DNA of 64,000 bases from Bradyrhizobium canariense (GTDB lineage Bacteria > Pseudomonadota > Alphaproteobacteria > Rhizobiales > Xanthobacteraceae), in NCBI RefSeq assembly GCF_018130465.1, contig NZ_JAFCKJ010000003.1, positions 806,001-870,000 on the forward strand, read 5' to 3'. Positions within the stretch are counted from its first letter, which is position 1, and every line of letters begins with the position of its first letter. A model generated the notes under the pieces. That model saw only the letters and a list, made by a program, of their open reading frames with translations, searched no databases and was not told the origin of the DNA. Below, one piece after another: positions 45,371-52,768 of this stretch. The translations under genes were made by a program, and so were the position numbers.

Positions 45371-45592
45371 ATGCCAGATATAAAAATCGTCACTGAGGTC
45401 GCCGGACGCATCTGCGCAACGCCCGTGCAAGTTGGAGGAACCGTTGCGGATGGCGATGAGATTGTGGTGGTCGAAGCGATGAAGATGGAGATACCCGTGC
45501 TTTCTCCCACGAGCGGCGAGATCACATCGGTTCTTGTGAAGCTCGACGACGTCGTGGCCGAAGGACAGGCGATCGCGATTATCGCGAACTGA
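45371..45592 (+). CDS. Stand-alone biotin carboxyl carrier (biotinyl-domain) protein
   Basis: A 73-residue protein that is just a biotinyl/lipoyl domain. The biotin attachment site is VVEAMKMEIPV with Lys38 as acceptor; the Met-Lys-Met context is that of biotin carriers. It would shuttle carboxyl between a biotin carboxylase and a carboxyltransferase in the cytoplasm. The nearby divergent beta subunit is the obvious partner. The ATG at 45371 starts the domain properly; another ATG 27 bases upstream would add nine unlikely residues. It is first in a plus-strand series with the TAXI/TRAP genes, separated by 166 bases. Confidence 0.88.
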   Translation: MPDIKIVTEVAGRICATPVQVGGTVADGDEIVVVEAMKMEIPVLSPTSGEITSVLVKLDDVVAEGQAIAIIAN

Positions 45593-45683
45593 CTGCATTC
45601 TCCGCAGCTTCCGCGACAATCTGTCTGCCTCGTTGCTGCGTTCGCGGTACGGCGTTGCCATCGCCTGATCGCGATGACATGAT

Positions 45684-45713
45684 CTGTTTCAAACAAAACC
45701 TGTTTCAAACAAA
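45684..45713. promoter_or_regulatory. Two direct repeats containing TGTTTCAAACA upstream of the TAXI gene
   Basis: CTGTTTCAAACAAA occurs at 45684-45697 and 45700-45713, a 16-base period (about 1.5 helical turns). TGTTTCAAACA itself is palindromic around C. It ends 45 bases before the TAXI start, so it is a candidate activator or repressor site. Confidence 0.5.
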
Positions 45714-45758
45714 GAAAGAAAATCGTCGCGGCAAACGCGAGGATCATTGGAGGGAAAC

Positions 45759-46925
45759 ATGCTTCGTGGGCTGATCATGCTCGCGCCTGCCTTGGTTGCG
45801 GGCATTTCTTTTGTGTCTACACGCTATGCATTTGCCGAAGACATCAAGCTGCCGGCGACATTGACGTTCACCGCCTATGACACCGGCACCGCCGGCTTCA
45901 ACATCGCGGTCGGCGTCGGCAAGATGATGAAGGACAAATACTCAACCGACGTGCGCGTGCTCCCCGCAGGCAACGACGTCGCGCGTCTCGCGCCGCTGCG
46001 CGCCAAGCGCGCGGCTTCCGCGGCGATGGGATCGGGTACCTATTTCGCGCAAGAAGGCGTGTTCGAGTTCGGGGCCAGGGAATGGGGCCCGCAGCCGCTC
46101 CAGATCCTGTTGTCCAGTGTCGACTGCAACTGCGGCACGCTCGGCGTGGCCGCCGATACAGGCGTGAAGGAGCTTAGGGATCTCAAGGGCAAGCGTGTCG
46201 GATTCGTCGTCGGCTCGCCGGCACTGAACCAGAACTCGCTCGCGGTGCTCGCCTTCGCCGGCCTGACACAGAAGGACGTCAAGGTCGTCGAGTTCGCAAG
46301 CTACGGCGCGATGTGGAAGGGCCTGATCAACAACGACACCGACGCGGCCTTCGGCACCACCATCACCGGCCCCGCCAAGGAAGCCGAGACCTCGCCGCGC
46401 GGCCTGATCTGGCCGCCGCTGCCCGCCAAGGACAAGGAAGGCTGGGCGCGGATGCAGAAGGTCGGCTCGTTCTTTTTCCCGCAGCTTGCGACCTGCGGCG
46501 CCGGCATCTCGCCGGACAAACCGATCGAGCTCGGCAACTATCCCTACCCGATCTTCGTCGCCTACGCCTCGCAGCCGGCCGACCAGATCTACGCGATCAC
46601 CAAGGCGATGATCGTGAACTACGATTCCTACAAGGACTCCGCGCCCGGCGCCGGTGGTCTTGGCGCCGACCGGCAGACCAAGAACTGGGTGGTGCCGGTG
46701 CATCCCGGCGCGGTGAAGGCGCTGAAGGAAGCCGGGCAATGGAGCGACGCGCAGGACACCCACAACAACAGGCTGATCAAGCGGCAGGAAGTACTGGGTG
46801 CAGCGTGGACCGACTACGGAAAATCCAATCCGCCCGCGGATGACAAGGCGTTCCTCGACGGCTGGATGAAGGCGCGCGCCGCGGCGCTTGCGAAGGCCGA
46901 CATGCCGAACGGGTTCGAGGATTAG
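45759..46925 (+). CDS. TAXI-family TRAP transporter solute-binding protein
   Basis: A 388-residue periplasmic binding protein. A signal peptide (MLRGLIMLAPALVAG..., cleavage near AFA-ED at residue 26) is followed by LTFTAYDTGTAGFNIAVGVGKMMKD, the N-terminal block of TAXI proteins. GSGTYFAQEG and LKGKRVGFVVGSPALNQNSL are further family-like segments. It presents a ligand to the fused permease encoded next. Characterised TAXI systems bind glutamate/glutamine or dicarboxylates; the glutaminase gene downstream fits that. The ATG at 45759 follows GGAGGG with good spacing. Confidence 0.9.
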   Translation: MLRGLIMLAPALVAGISFVSTRYAFAEDIKLPATLTFTAYDTGTAGFNIAVGVGKMMKDKYSTDVRVLPAGNDVARLAPLRAKRAASAAMGSGTYFAQEGVFEFGAREWGPQPLQILLSSVDCNCGTLGVAADTGVKELRDLKGKRVGFVVGSPALNQNSLAVLAFAGLTQKDVKVVEFASYGAMWKGLINNDTDAAFGTTITGPAKEAETSPRGLIWPPLPAKDKEGWARMQKVGSFFFPQLATCGAGISPDKPIELGNYPYPIFVAYASQPADQIYAITKAMIVNYDSYKDSAPGAGGLGADRQTKNWVVPVHPGAVKALKEAGQWSDAQDTHNNRLIKRQEVLGAAWTDYGKSNPPADDKAFLDGWMKARAAALAKADMPNGFED

Positions 46926-46960
46926 TTCTCAGCGTTAATTGCCCACGCGCGGGGTCGATC

Positions 46961-49036
46961 ATGTCGTCTGCTTCAGTCACCACCGCCCCGCAGGACGAGG
47001 CCAAGCGGATTGTGTTCGACGATCCGCATGGCGCCGCCGGCAACATGCAGGAAGCGGAGGTCACGCGCGTGCGCACGCTGCGCGGCGCGTGGCGCTGGAC
47101 GCTGGTGGCCGCGACCGCCGCGACCATCCTGCTCTGCATCAACCAGCAATTCTCGCTACGCTTCTTCGTCGGCTACACTCAGCTCAACACGGAGTACTTC
47201 TACCTCCTGATCGCGTTGATGCTGCCCTTCACCTTCCTGATCTTCCCGGGGACCGAGCGTGCGCCGCTCGACCGCATTCCCTGGTATGATATCGCCTTCT
47301 TCGTCGTGACTTTTGCCGCGGCGCTGCTGTTGATGACGAACGTGCGCAAGGCCGCGGAGGCCGGCTGGGAATTCGGCGGCGCACCGAACAGCGTGATCGC
47401 CGCGGGCCTCGTGATGTGGGTGATGCTGATGGAGGCCCTGCGCCGTACCGGCGGCTGGAGCCTGCTATTGAGCGTGCTCCCCTTCACCGTCTATCCGCTG
47501 TTCGCAGAATCCAGCTGGCTCGGGCCGTTCCGCGGCACGCAGTCGACGCTTGAGCAGGCGACCGCCTATCACGTGCTGTCGGGCGAGAGCCTGCTCGGCA
47601 TTCCCATCCAGGCGTTTGCCGACACCGTGATCGGCTTCCTGGTGTTCGGCACCGCGCTGATGATGACCGGCGCCGGAAAGTTCTTCATCAACCTCGCCTT
47701 CGCGCTGTGCGGCACGTTCCGCGGCGGCGCGGCGAAGGTGTGCATCTTCGCCAGCGGCCTGCTCGGCATGATGTCGGGTTCGATCATCTCCAACGTGCTC
47801 ACCGCCGGCACCATGACCATCCCGGTGATGAAGAAGAGCGGCTTTCGCGCCTCCTACGCCGGCGCGATCGAGGCCTGCGCCTCGACCGGCGCGGTGCTGG
47901 CGCCGCCGGTGATGGGCGCGACCGCCTTCGTGATCGCGCAGTTTCTCAATGTCAGCTACGCCGACGTCGCGATCGCTGCCATCATTCCCGCCGCGCTCTA
48001 TTATGTCGGCCTGTTCATGCAGGTCGATTCCTATGCCGCACGACACGGGCTGAAGGGCATTCCGCGCGCGGAGCTGCCGCGGGTCATGGATACGATCAAG
48101 GACGGCTGGTACTACGTCTTCGTGATCGCGCTCCTGATCGTGATGCTGCTCTACTTCAAGCGCGAGAGCCATGCGCCGTTCTACGCCACCGCCCTGCTTC
48201 TGGTCCTCAACCAGCTCTTCTCGAAGGACACGCGTTGGACTGTCCCGACGATCGGCAAATTCCTCGAGGTCAACGGGCGCACCTTCGTCGAGCTCGTCGG
48301 CATCCTCGCCGGCTGCGGCCTGCTGATCGGCGCCTTCTCGATGACCGGCGTGGTGTCGAGCCTCGCCAACGACCTGCTGCGCATCGCCGGCGACAATCCG
48401 TTCCTGCTGCTCGGCATGTGCGCCCTCACCAGCCTGATCCTCGGGCTCGGGCTGACGACGACGGCCTGCTACATCTTCCTCGCCATCCTGGTCGCGCCGG
48501 CGCTGGAGAAGCTCGGGCTCAACAAGATGGCCGTGCACATGTTCATCTTCTATTGGGGCATGCTGTCGTCGATCACCCCGCCGGTCGCGATTGCTTCATT
48601 CGCAGCCGCAGGCATTGCCGGCTCGCCTGCGATGAAGACGGGCTGGGAATCGATGTGGGTCGGCAGCATCATCTATTTCATCCCGTTCTTCTTCGTGCTC
48701 AATCCGGCGCTGGTGCTGCAAGGGCCGAGCCCCTACCTCGCCGGCCTCGGCTTGATGGCGCTTGCGGCGTTCGGCACGCTGTTCATCTGCGGCGGCATCC
48801 AGGGCTACCAGCCCTTCGTCGGCGATCTCCGCGGCGCCGGTGCCCTGGAATGGCCGATCCGCGTGCTGCTGGTGATCGGCGGGTTCGTGGTGGCCACCCC
48901 CGGCGGCGGCATCATGCCGCTGTCGCAGATGCAGGTGACGCTGCTCGGCCTCGCCATCCTCGTCCCCACGGTTTTGCTCGCCCTGCTCCTGGTCCGGCGG
49001 CAGACCATGGTGCCGGACGGGTTGCGCGTGCCCTGA
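46961..49036 (+). CDS. TRAP transporter fused permease (4TM-12TM)
   Basis: A 691-residue inner-membrane protein with about 16-18 hydrophobic helices. The first 250 residues correspond to the small DctQ-like subunit and the rest to the DctM-like subunit, which has GTFRGGAAKVCIFASGLLGMMSGS, PPVMGATAF and SSITPPVAIASFAAA. Fusion of the two subunits is the rule for TAXI-type TRAP systems. It imports its solute with a Na+ or H+ gradient. It lies 35 bases after the binding-protein gene and 22 bases before the glutaminase gene. Confidence 0.93.
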   Translation: MSSASVTTAPQDEAKRIVFDDPHGAAGNMQEAEVTRVRTLRGAWRWTLVAATAATILLCINQQFSLRFFVGYTQLNTEYFYLLIALMLPFTFLIFPGTERAPLDRIPWYDIAFFVVTFAAALLLMTNVRKAAEAGWEFGGAPNSVIAAGLVMWVMLMEALRRTGGWSLLLSVLPFTVYPLFAESSWLGPFRGTQSTLEQATAYHVLSGESLLGIPIQAFADTVIGFLVFGTALMMTGAGKFFINLAFALCGTFRGGAAKVCIFASGLLGMMSGSIISNVLTAGTMTIPVMKKSGFRASYAGAIEACASTGAVLAPPVMGATAFVIAQFLNVSYADVAIAAIIPAALYYVGLFMQVDSYAARHGLKGIPRAELPRVMDTIKDGWYYVFVIALLIVMLLYFKRESHAPFYATALLLVLNQLFSKDTRWTVPTIGKFLEVNGRTFVELVGILAGCGLLIGAFSMTGVVSSLANDLLRIAGDNPFLLLGMCALTSLILGLGLTTTACYIFLAILVAPALEKLGLNKMAVHMFIFYWGMLSSITPPVAIASFAAAGIAGSPAMKTGWESMWVGSIIYFIPFFFVLNPALVLQGPSPYLAGLGLMALAAFGTLFICGGIQGYQPFVGDLRGAGALEWPIRVLLVIGGFVVATPGGGIMPLSQMQVTLLGLAILVPTVLLALLLVRRQTMVPDGLRVP

Positions 49037-49058
49037 TTGCGTTGCACAAAGAGAGGCG

Positions 49059-50906
49059 ATGAACCCGCTTTCGCCTGTCGCCACCGCCTGGACCCGTTCG
49101 AAGCCGCCTTTGCTGCGGTTTCTGGACAATTGCCTCAACGAATTCTCGGCGGAGACCTCGGGCGCGGTCGCCGACTACATTCCCGAGCTGAGCAAGGCCG
49201 ATCCTGCCTGTTTTGGCATCAGCCTCGCGACCCTGGACGGTCATGTCTACGAGGTCGGCGACTCCAGGGTGCCCTTCACCATCCAGTCGATGTCAAAGCC
49301 GTTCGTGTTCGCACTGGCGCTGGACCTGCTCGGCGCAAACAGGGTCGAGAGCGCGATCGGCGTCGAGCCTTCAGGCGATCCCTTCAACTCGATCCGGCTC
49401 AACTCGGAGAACCATCCGTTCAACCCGATGGTCAATGCCGGCGCGATCGCCTGCACCGGGCTGATCTACGACAGCAAGGGTACCGACGCCTTCGAGCAAA
49501 TTCGCCTCGCGCTTGGTCGTTTTGCCGGCCGCGACCTCGCTGTCGACGAGGCCGTCTACGCTTCCGAAAGCCAGACCGGCGACCGCAACCGCGCCATCGG
49601 CTATCTGCTCAAGACCAATGCGGTGATCTCGGACAATGTCGCTGCCGTGCTCGACGTCTATTTCCGGCAATGCGCGGTGCTGGTGACCGCGCGCGACATC
49701 GCGGTGATGGCGGCAACGCTGGCCAACCGCGGCGTCAACCCGGTCACGGGCGAGCAGGTGCTGACACCTTACGCGATCTCGCGCACGCTGTCGGTGATGA
49801 CGTCGTCGGGCATGTACGACTATGCCGGCGAATGGATCTACCGGATCGGCATCCCCGCCAAGAGCGGCGTCGGCGGCGGAATTCTCTCTGCCCTCCCCGC
49901 CCGCCTCGGGCTCGGCAGCTATTCGCCGAGGCTCGACAAGCACGGCAACAGCGTGCGCGGCATCAAGGTGTGCGAGGCGCTGTCCTCGCATTACGATTTG
50001 CATATGCTCAACCGCAGCGACGATGCACGCAACGCCGTCATCGCCGACTACGACATCGGCAAGAGCCCGTCGCGGCGCGTGCGCCGCCCGCAGGAGCGCG
50101 ATATTCTCGCGGCCCACGAGCAGGAGGTGCGGGTCATCGAGCTGGTCGGCACGCTGTCGCTGTCGGCGGTCGACTATGTCTCGCGGCGGCTTGCGGGCCG
50201 GCCACGGCCGCAATTCGTGATCTTCGATCTCCACCGCGTCACCTCCACCACGCGCGCCGGGGCGCGGCTGGTGGCCGAAGCGTTCGAGGAACTCGCGGCG
50301 CTCAATGTGACCGTCGTATTGTCAGGCGTCGGGCGCGCCACCAAGGAATGGGACAGCCTGCGGGAATGGACCGCCGAGCTCAAGAACGTCCGCGATTTCT
50401 ACCTGCTCGACACCGCGATCGAATGGGCCGAAGACCAGATCGTCTACCGCTACGGCGGCTCGATCGATTTCCACGAGACCACCGAGCTTGCCGAACAGCC
50501 GCTGCTCGAAGGCCTCAACGAGAAAGAGCTGACCGAGCTCGGCGCGACCTGCACCATCAAGACTTACCAATCCGGCGCAAAGATCCTCACCACAGGCGAC
50601 CCCGCCGATTCCCTGTTCTTCCTGCGCAGCGGCGCGGTCCACGTCACGCTGCCCGACGGCATCCGGTTGGCGACGCTCACCGCCGGCATGGCGTTCGGCG
50701 AGATGGCGCTGCTGGAGCAGACCCGTTCGGCCGACGTCTTCGCCGATATGGCGGCGACCGCCTTCGAAGTCCCGCTGAAGGATTTCGAGCGTTTCCGCGA
50801 GCAGCATCCGCGGGCAAGCGAGCGCATCATGCGCAATCTGGCAAAGCTCCTGGCCGACCGCCTGATCGTGGCTAACGCCAAAGTCGACATCCTGACGTCC
50901 ACCTGA
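49059..50906 (+). CDS. glsA: Glutaminase fused to STAS and cyclic-nucleotide-binding domains
   Basis: A 615-residue three-domain protein. Residues 1-315 are a beta-lactamase-fold glutaminase with the catalytic Ser77-x-x-Lys80 in QSMSKPF, NPMVNAGAI, ISDNVAAVLDVYF and GVGGGILSALP; it hydrolyses glutamine to glutamate and ammonia. Residues 352-450 form a STAS domain (VIELVGTLSLSAVD, QFVIFDLHRVTSTT). Residues 480-605 form a cNMP domain with the phosphate-binding loop GEMALLEQTRSADV. Ordinary bacterial glutaminases are about 310 residues, so about half of this protein looks regulatory. It is the last gene of the TAXI/TRAP operon. Control by cAMP or cGMP is inference. Confidence 0.92.
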   Translation: MNPLSPVATAWTRSKPPLLRFLDNCLNEFSAETSGAVADYIPELSKADPACFGISLATLDGHVYEVGDSRVPFTIQSMSKPFVFALALDLLGANRVESAIGVEPSGDPFNSIRLNSENHPFNPMVNAGAIACTGLIYDSKGTDAFEQIRLALGRFAGRDLAVDEAVYASESQTGDRNRAIGYLLKTNAVISDNVAAVLDVYFRQCAVLVTARDIAVMAATLANRGVNPVTGEQVLTPYAISRTLSVMTSSGMYDYAGEWIYRIGIPAKSGVGGGILSALPARLGLGSYSPRLDKHGNSVRGIKVCEALSSHYDLHMLNRSDDARNAVIADYDIGKSPSRRVRRPQERDILAAHEQEVRVIELVGTLSLSAVDYVSRRLAGRPRPQFVIFDLHRVTSTTRAGARLVAEAFEELAALNVTVVLSGVGRATKEWDSLREWTAELKNVRDFYLLDTAIEWAEDQIVYRYGGSIDFHETTELAEQPLLEGLNEKELTELGATCTIKTYQSGAKILTTGDPADSLFFLRSGAVHVTLPDGIRLATLTAGMAFGEMALLEQTRSADVFADMAATAFEVPLKDFERFREQHPRASERIMRNLAKLLADRLIVANAKVDILTST

Positions 50907-50917
50907 GCGCGCGCCTC

Positions 50918-51048
50918 GTCCTTCGAGACGACCGCTTCGCGGTCTCCTCAGGATGAGGCTAAGCGGCGTCGGCACTCGTTGAAACCGCTGCCGCGCGCTC
51001 GGACCTCACCCTGAGGGCCCGCCTGCGGCGGGCGTCTCGAAGGATGGC
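50918..51048. repeat. Extragenic palindromic repeat, tandem pair
   Basis: Two hairpin units in a row: TCCTTCGAGACGACCGC with GCGGTCTCCTCAGGATGAGG, then CCTCACCCTGAGGGCCCGCC with GGCGGGCGTCTCGAAGGATGG. It lies between the convergent glutaminase and MazG-like genes. Same family as the copy at 20512. Confidence 0.75.
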
Positions 51049-51068
51049 CACAGGGAAAATCGTTCCCC

Positions 51069-51371
51069 CTAGCGGCTCGCCGCCTCGCTCAGCCGCCGAT
51101 TGATCTTGGCCGCACTCGCCTTGAGCAATTCGGATGGCTTCTGGCCGGTCGCCGCACACAGGCAGGCCCAGTAATAGATGACGTCGCCGAGCTCATCGAC
51201 GAGACCTGCCTGATCGAGCCAGTCGTCGCGCAGCAATTTCTTGATGTGCTCGGCGACCTCGCCGGATTCGCCGGCGAGGCCGAGACCGAGATAGGACAGC
51301 CGCTCGTTGGACGGATGCTCATCAACTTTCGCAATGCTCGCGGCCCAGGCCGCGTATTCATCGATCGTCAT
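51069..51371 (-). CDS. MazG-like nucleotide pyrophosphohydrolase
   Basis: A 100-residue all-helical protein of the MazG/dUTPase-type group. The metal-binding pattern is E-x-x-E followed by E-x-x-D: GESGEVAEHIKK and DELGDVIYYWA. These bind Mg2+ and hydrolyse nucleoside triphosphates to monophosphates plus pyrophosphate, a housecleaning role. ATG 51371 is used; a start two codons earlier is possible. It stands alone beside the carboxymuconolactone decarboxylase-family gene, 26 bases downstream of it. Confidence 0.85.
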   Translation of the reverse strand: MTIDEYAAWAASIAKVDEHPSNERLSYLGLGLAGESGEVAEHIKKLLRDDWLDQAGLVDELGDVIYYWACLCAATGQKPSELLKASAAKINRRLSEAASR

Positions 51372-51397
51372 CGGCAAACCTCGCCGCGGTTTTTGGA

Positions 51398-51925
51398 TCA
51401 GCCCACCACTTCCGTGACAGGCTGGAGGTCGATCTCGAACGTCTCGAGGAATTTCGAGGTCATGATGTAGAAGCCGACCGAGAGCTGCAGCTCGACCAGC
51501 GCGGCCGGCGTCAGTTTTGACGCGATCGCCTTGAAGGTCGCACCCGTCGGCTTGTTCAGCTTGACGATCTCGTCGGTGAAGGCGAGCGCGGCGCGCTGCG
51601 TCTCGTCGAAACAGGAAGCGGCCTGCCAGTTCTCGAGCGCCTCGTTCTGCTCGTCGGTGACGCCGACATTCTTGCCGATGCGCTTGTGCGCGACGATCTC
51701 ATACGGCGCCTCGCACAAAATGCCGGTTCGGGTGATCGCCAGCTCGCGAACGATCGGATCGAGCTCGCCCTTGTGACGGATGGCGCCGCCGAGCCGGCAG
51801 TACTGCTCGAAATAGCTCGGCGAATGCGACATCATCCGGAAGATGTTGGCATTGCGATTCTTGTCGAGAATTTCGCGGGTGCGGTCGGATGCCTTGGACG
51901 GGTCGCTGTAGTTGATGCGGGCCAT
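51398..51925 (-). CDS. Carboxymuconolactone decarboxylase (CMD)-family protein
   Basis: A 175-residue helical protein of the AhpD/CMD superfamily. The core is VRELAITRTGILCEAPYEIVAHKRIGKNVG, read here in two parts, with the Cys and the distal His of the family's redox-like site but only one of the usual two cysteines. LAFTDEIVKLNKPT and VELQLSVGFYIMTSKFL complete the fold. Members include gamma-CMD and peroxidase partners; one cysteine argues against an AhpD-like peroxidase cycle. The ATG at 51925 begins MARINYSDP, a usual N terminus. Confidence 0.83.
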   Translation of the reverse strand: MARINYSDPSKASDRTREILDKNRNANIFRMMSHSPSYFEQYCRLGGAIRHKGELDPIVRELAITRTGILCEAPYEIVAHKRIGKNVGVTDEQNEALENWQAASCFDETQRAALAFTDEIVKLNKPTGATFKAIASKLTPAALVELQLSVGFYIMTSKFLETFEIDLQPVTEVVG

Positions 51926-52071
51926 GATTTTCCTGAAGTTTTTCCCTAAGCCTTGATGCTTTTTGTCGTTCGCGGCGAAAGTTCCACGAAACTGTATTCT
52001 TGCGCGTCCGCAGGAGCAACAACATCGAGTCAAAATGCCGCCGCATTGCTGATCGACCTTGGCACAGTCGA

Positions 52072-52105
52072 TATTCGCTGCGTGGGGACTTGATCGCAGC
52101 GAATA
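52072..52105 (+). promoter_or_regulatory. Inverted repeat upstream of the 33-residue peptide gene
   Basis: Perfect 11-base arms TATTCGCTGCG (52072-52082) and CGCAGCGAATA (52095-52105) with a 12-base loop. It is placed 92 bases before the small reading frame and 147 bases from the divergent CMD start. It could be an operator or a leader stem-loop. Confidence 0.5.
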
Positions 52106-52197
52106 CTCGCAAGGGGTGTTCCGAGTAAAAACAATTGGCCGTCGGGTGCGCTAGTCGCGCAACGATGAGTCACGCCCAAGTCTAGGGAGAAAATGGC

Positions 52198-52299
52198 ATG
52201 AAGGAAGCCACCAAGGGGGCGGCCTCGGGAGCGCTCGCGCATATGCTGGCGGTGATGGCGATGCTCGTCATCGCCAGCATCTTGTTCTACGGGCGCTAG
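52198..52299 (+). CDS. 33-residue single-helix membrane peptide
   Basis: The frame reads MKEATKGAASGALAHMLAVM and ends AMLVIASILFYGR. It has a short charged N terminus and one membrane helix of about 18 residues. An AGGGAGA site lies seven bases before the ATG. It is divergent from the CMD-family gene and followed directly by a palindromic repeat. Such peptides are often missed in annotation. Function unknown. Confidence 0.55.
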   Translation: MKEATKGAASGALAHMLAVMAMLVIASILFYGR

Positions 52300-52318
52300 T
52301 AAGAGTTTTGCAGTTTTC

Positions 52319-52401
52319 GTCATTCCGGGGTGGCTCTCGCACAGGCCAGGCCCAGAATTCCCGTTCCAGGCTCGGTCTCTCAGGACCGCCCCCGAATGAC
52401 G
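52319..52401. repeat. Extragenic palindrome after the 33-residue peptide gene
   Basis: Arms GTCATTCCGGGG and CCCCCGAATGAC (one-base offset) close a stretch with inner pairing CAGGCC / GGCTCGGTC. It lies between the peptide gene and the convergent DUF35 gene. Confidence 0.6.
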
Positions 52402-52408
52402 GATCCCA

Positions 52409-52768
52409 CTATTTCCTTTTCACGAAGAATGGCACCAGCCTGCCGGCGAACGGTTTGAAGCTCGCATTGACCTCATCGCCGATGGCGAGGTCATTCTCAC
52501 CATGCGCCATCATGCGAAAACCCTCGGTGCAATCGACCAGCAGGATGTTGTAGGGCACGTGCGCCCGCGTCTCAGGCGTCGCGGCGCGGCAGACCAGCGA
52601 CGTCGCATAGACCCTGCCCTTGCCGATGGCGCGCTGCTCGCGCGGATCGGACGCGCCGCAGGCCGCGCAGAAGGCGCGATGAAAATACTGCACATGGCCG
52701 CATGCGGTGCAGGTCTGATAGGTGACGGCCTCCTCACCCTTGGTCCAGTCGGCCAGACGCTCGCTCAT
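52409..52768 (-). CDS. DUF35 zinc-ribbon/OB-fold acyl-CoA-associated protein
   Basis: A 119-residue protein with a rubredoxin-like zinc ribbon (Cys20, Cys23, Cys34, Cys37 in CTACG and CAACG) and a C-terminal OB fold (RVYATSLVCRAA to VPFFVKRK). DUF35 proteins bind acyl-CoA and pair with thiolase-like enzymes encoded next to them. Its ATG overlaps the stop of the thiolase-like gene by four bases, so the pair is translationally coupled. It is the last gene of a three-gene operon with a CoA-transferase. Confidence 0.88.
   Translation of the reverse strand: MSERLADWTKGEEAVTYQTCTACGHVQYFHRAFCAACGASDPREQRAIGKGRVYATSLVCRAATPETRAHVPYNILLVDCTEGFRMMAHGENDLAIGDEVNASFKPFAGRLVPFFVKRK

Noticed and set aside
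52059-52081. RpoN-type promoter suggested by TTGGCAC upstream of the 33-residue frame
   Set aside because: The GC element at the required ten-base distance is missing, so the -24/-12 pattern is not met.
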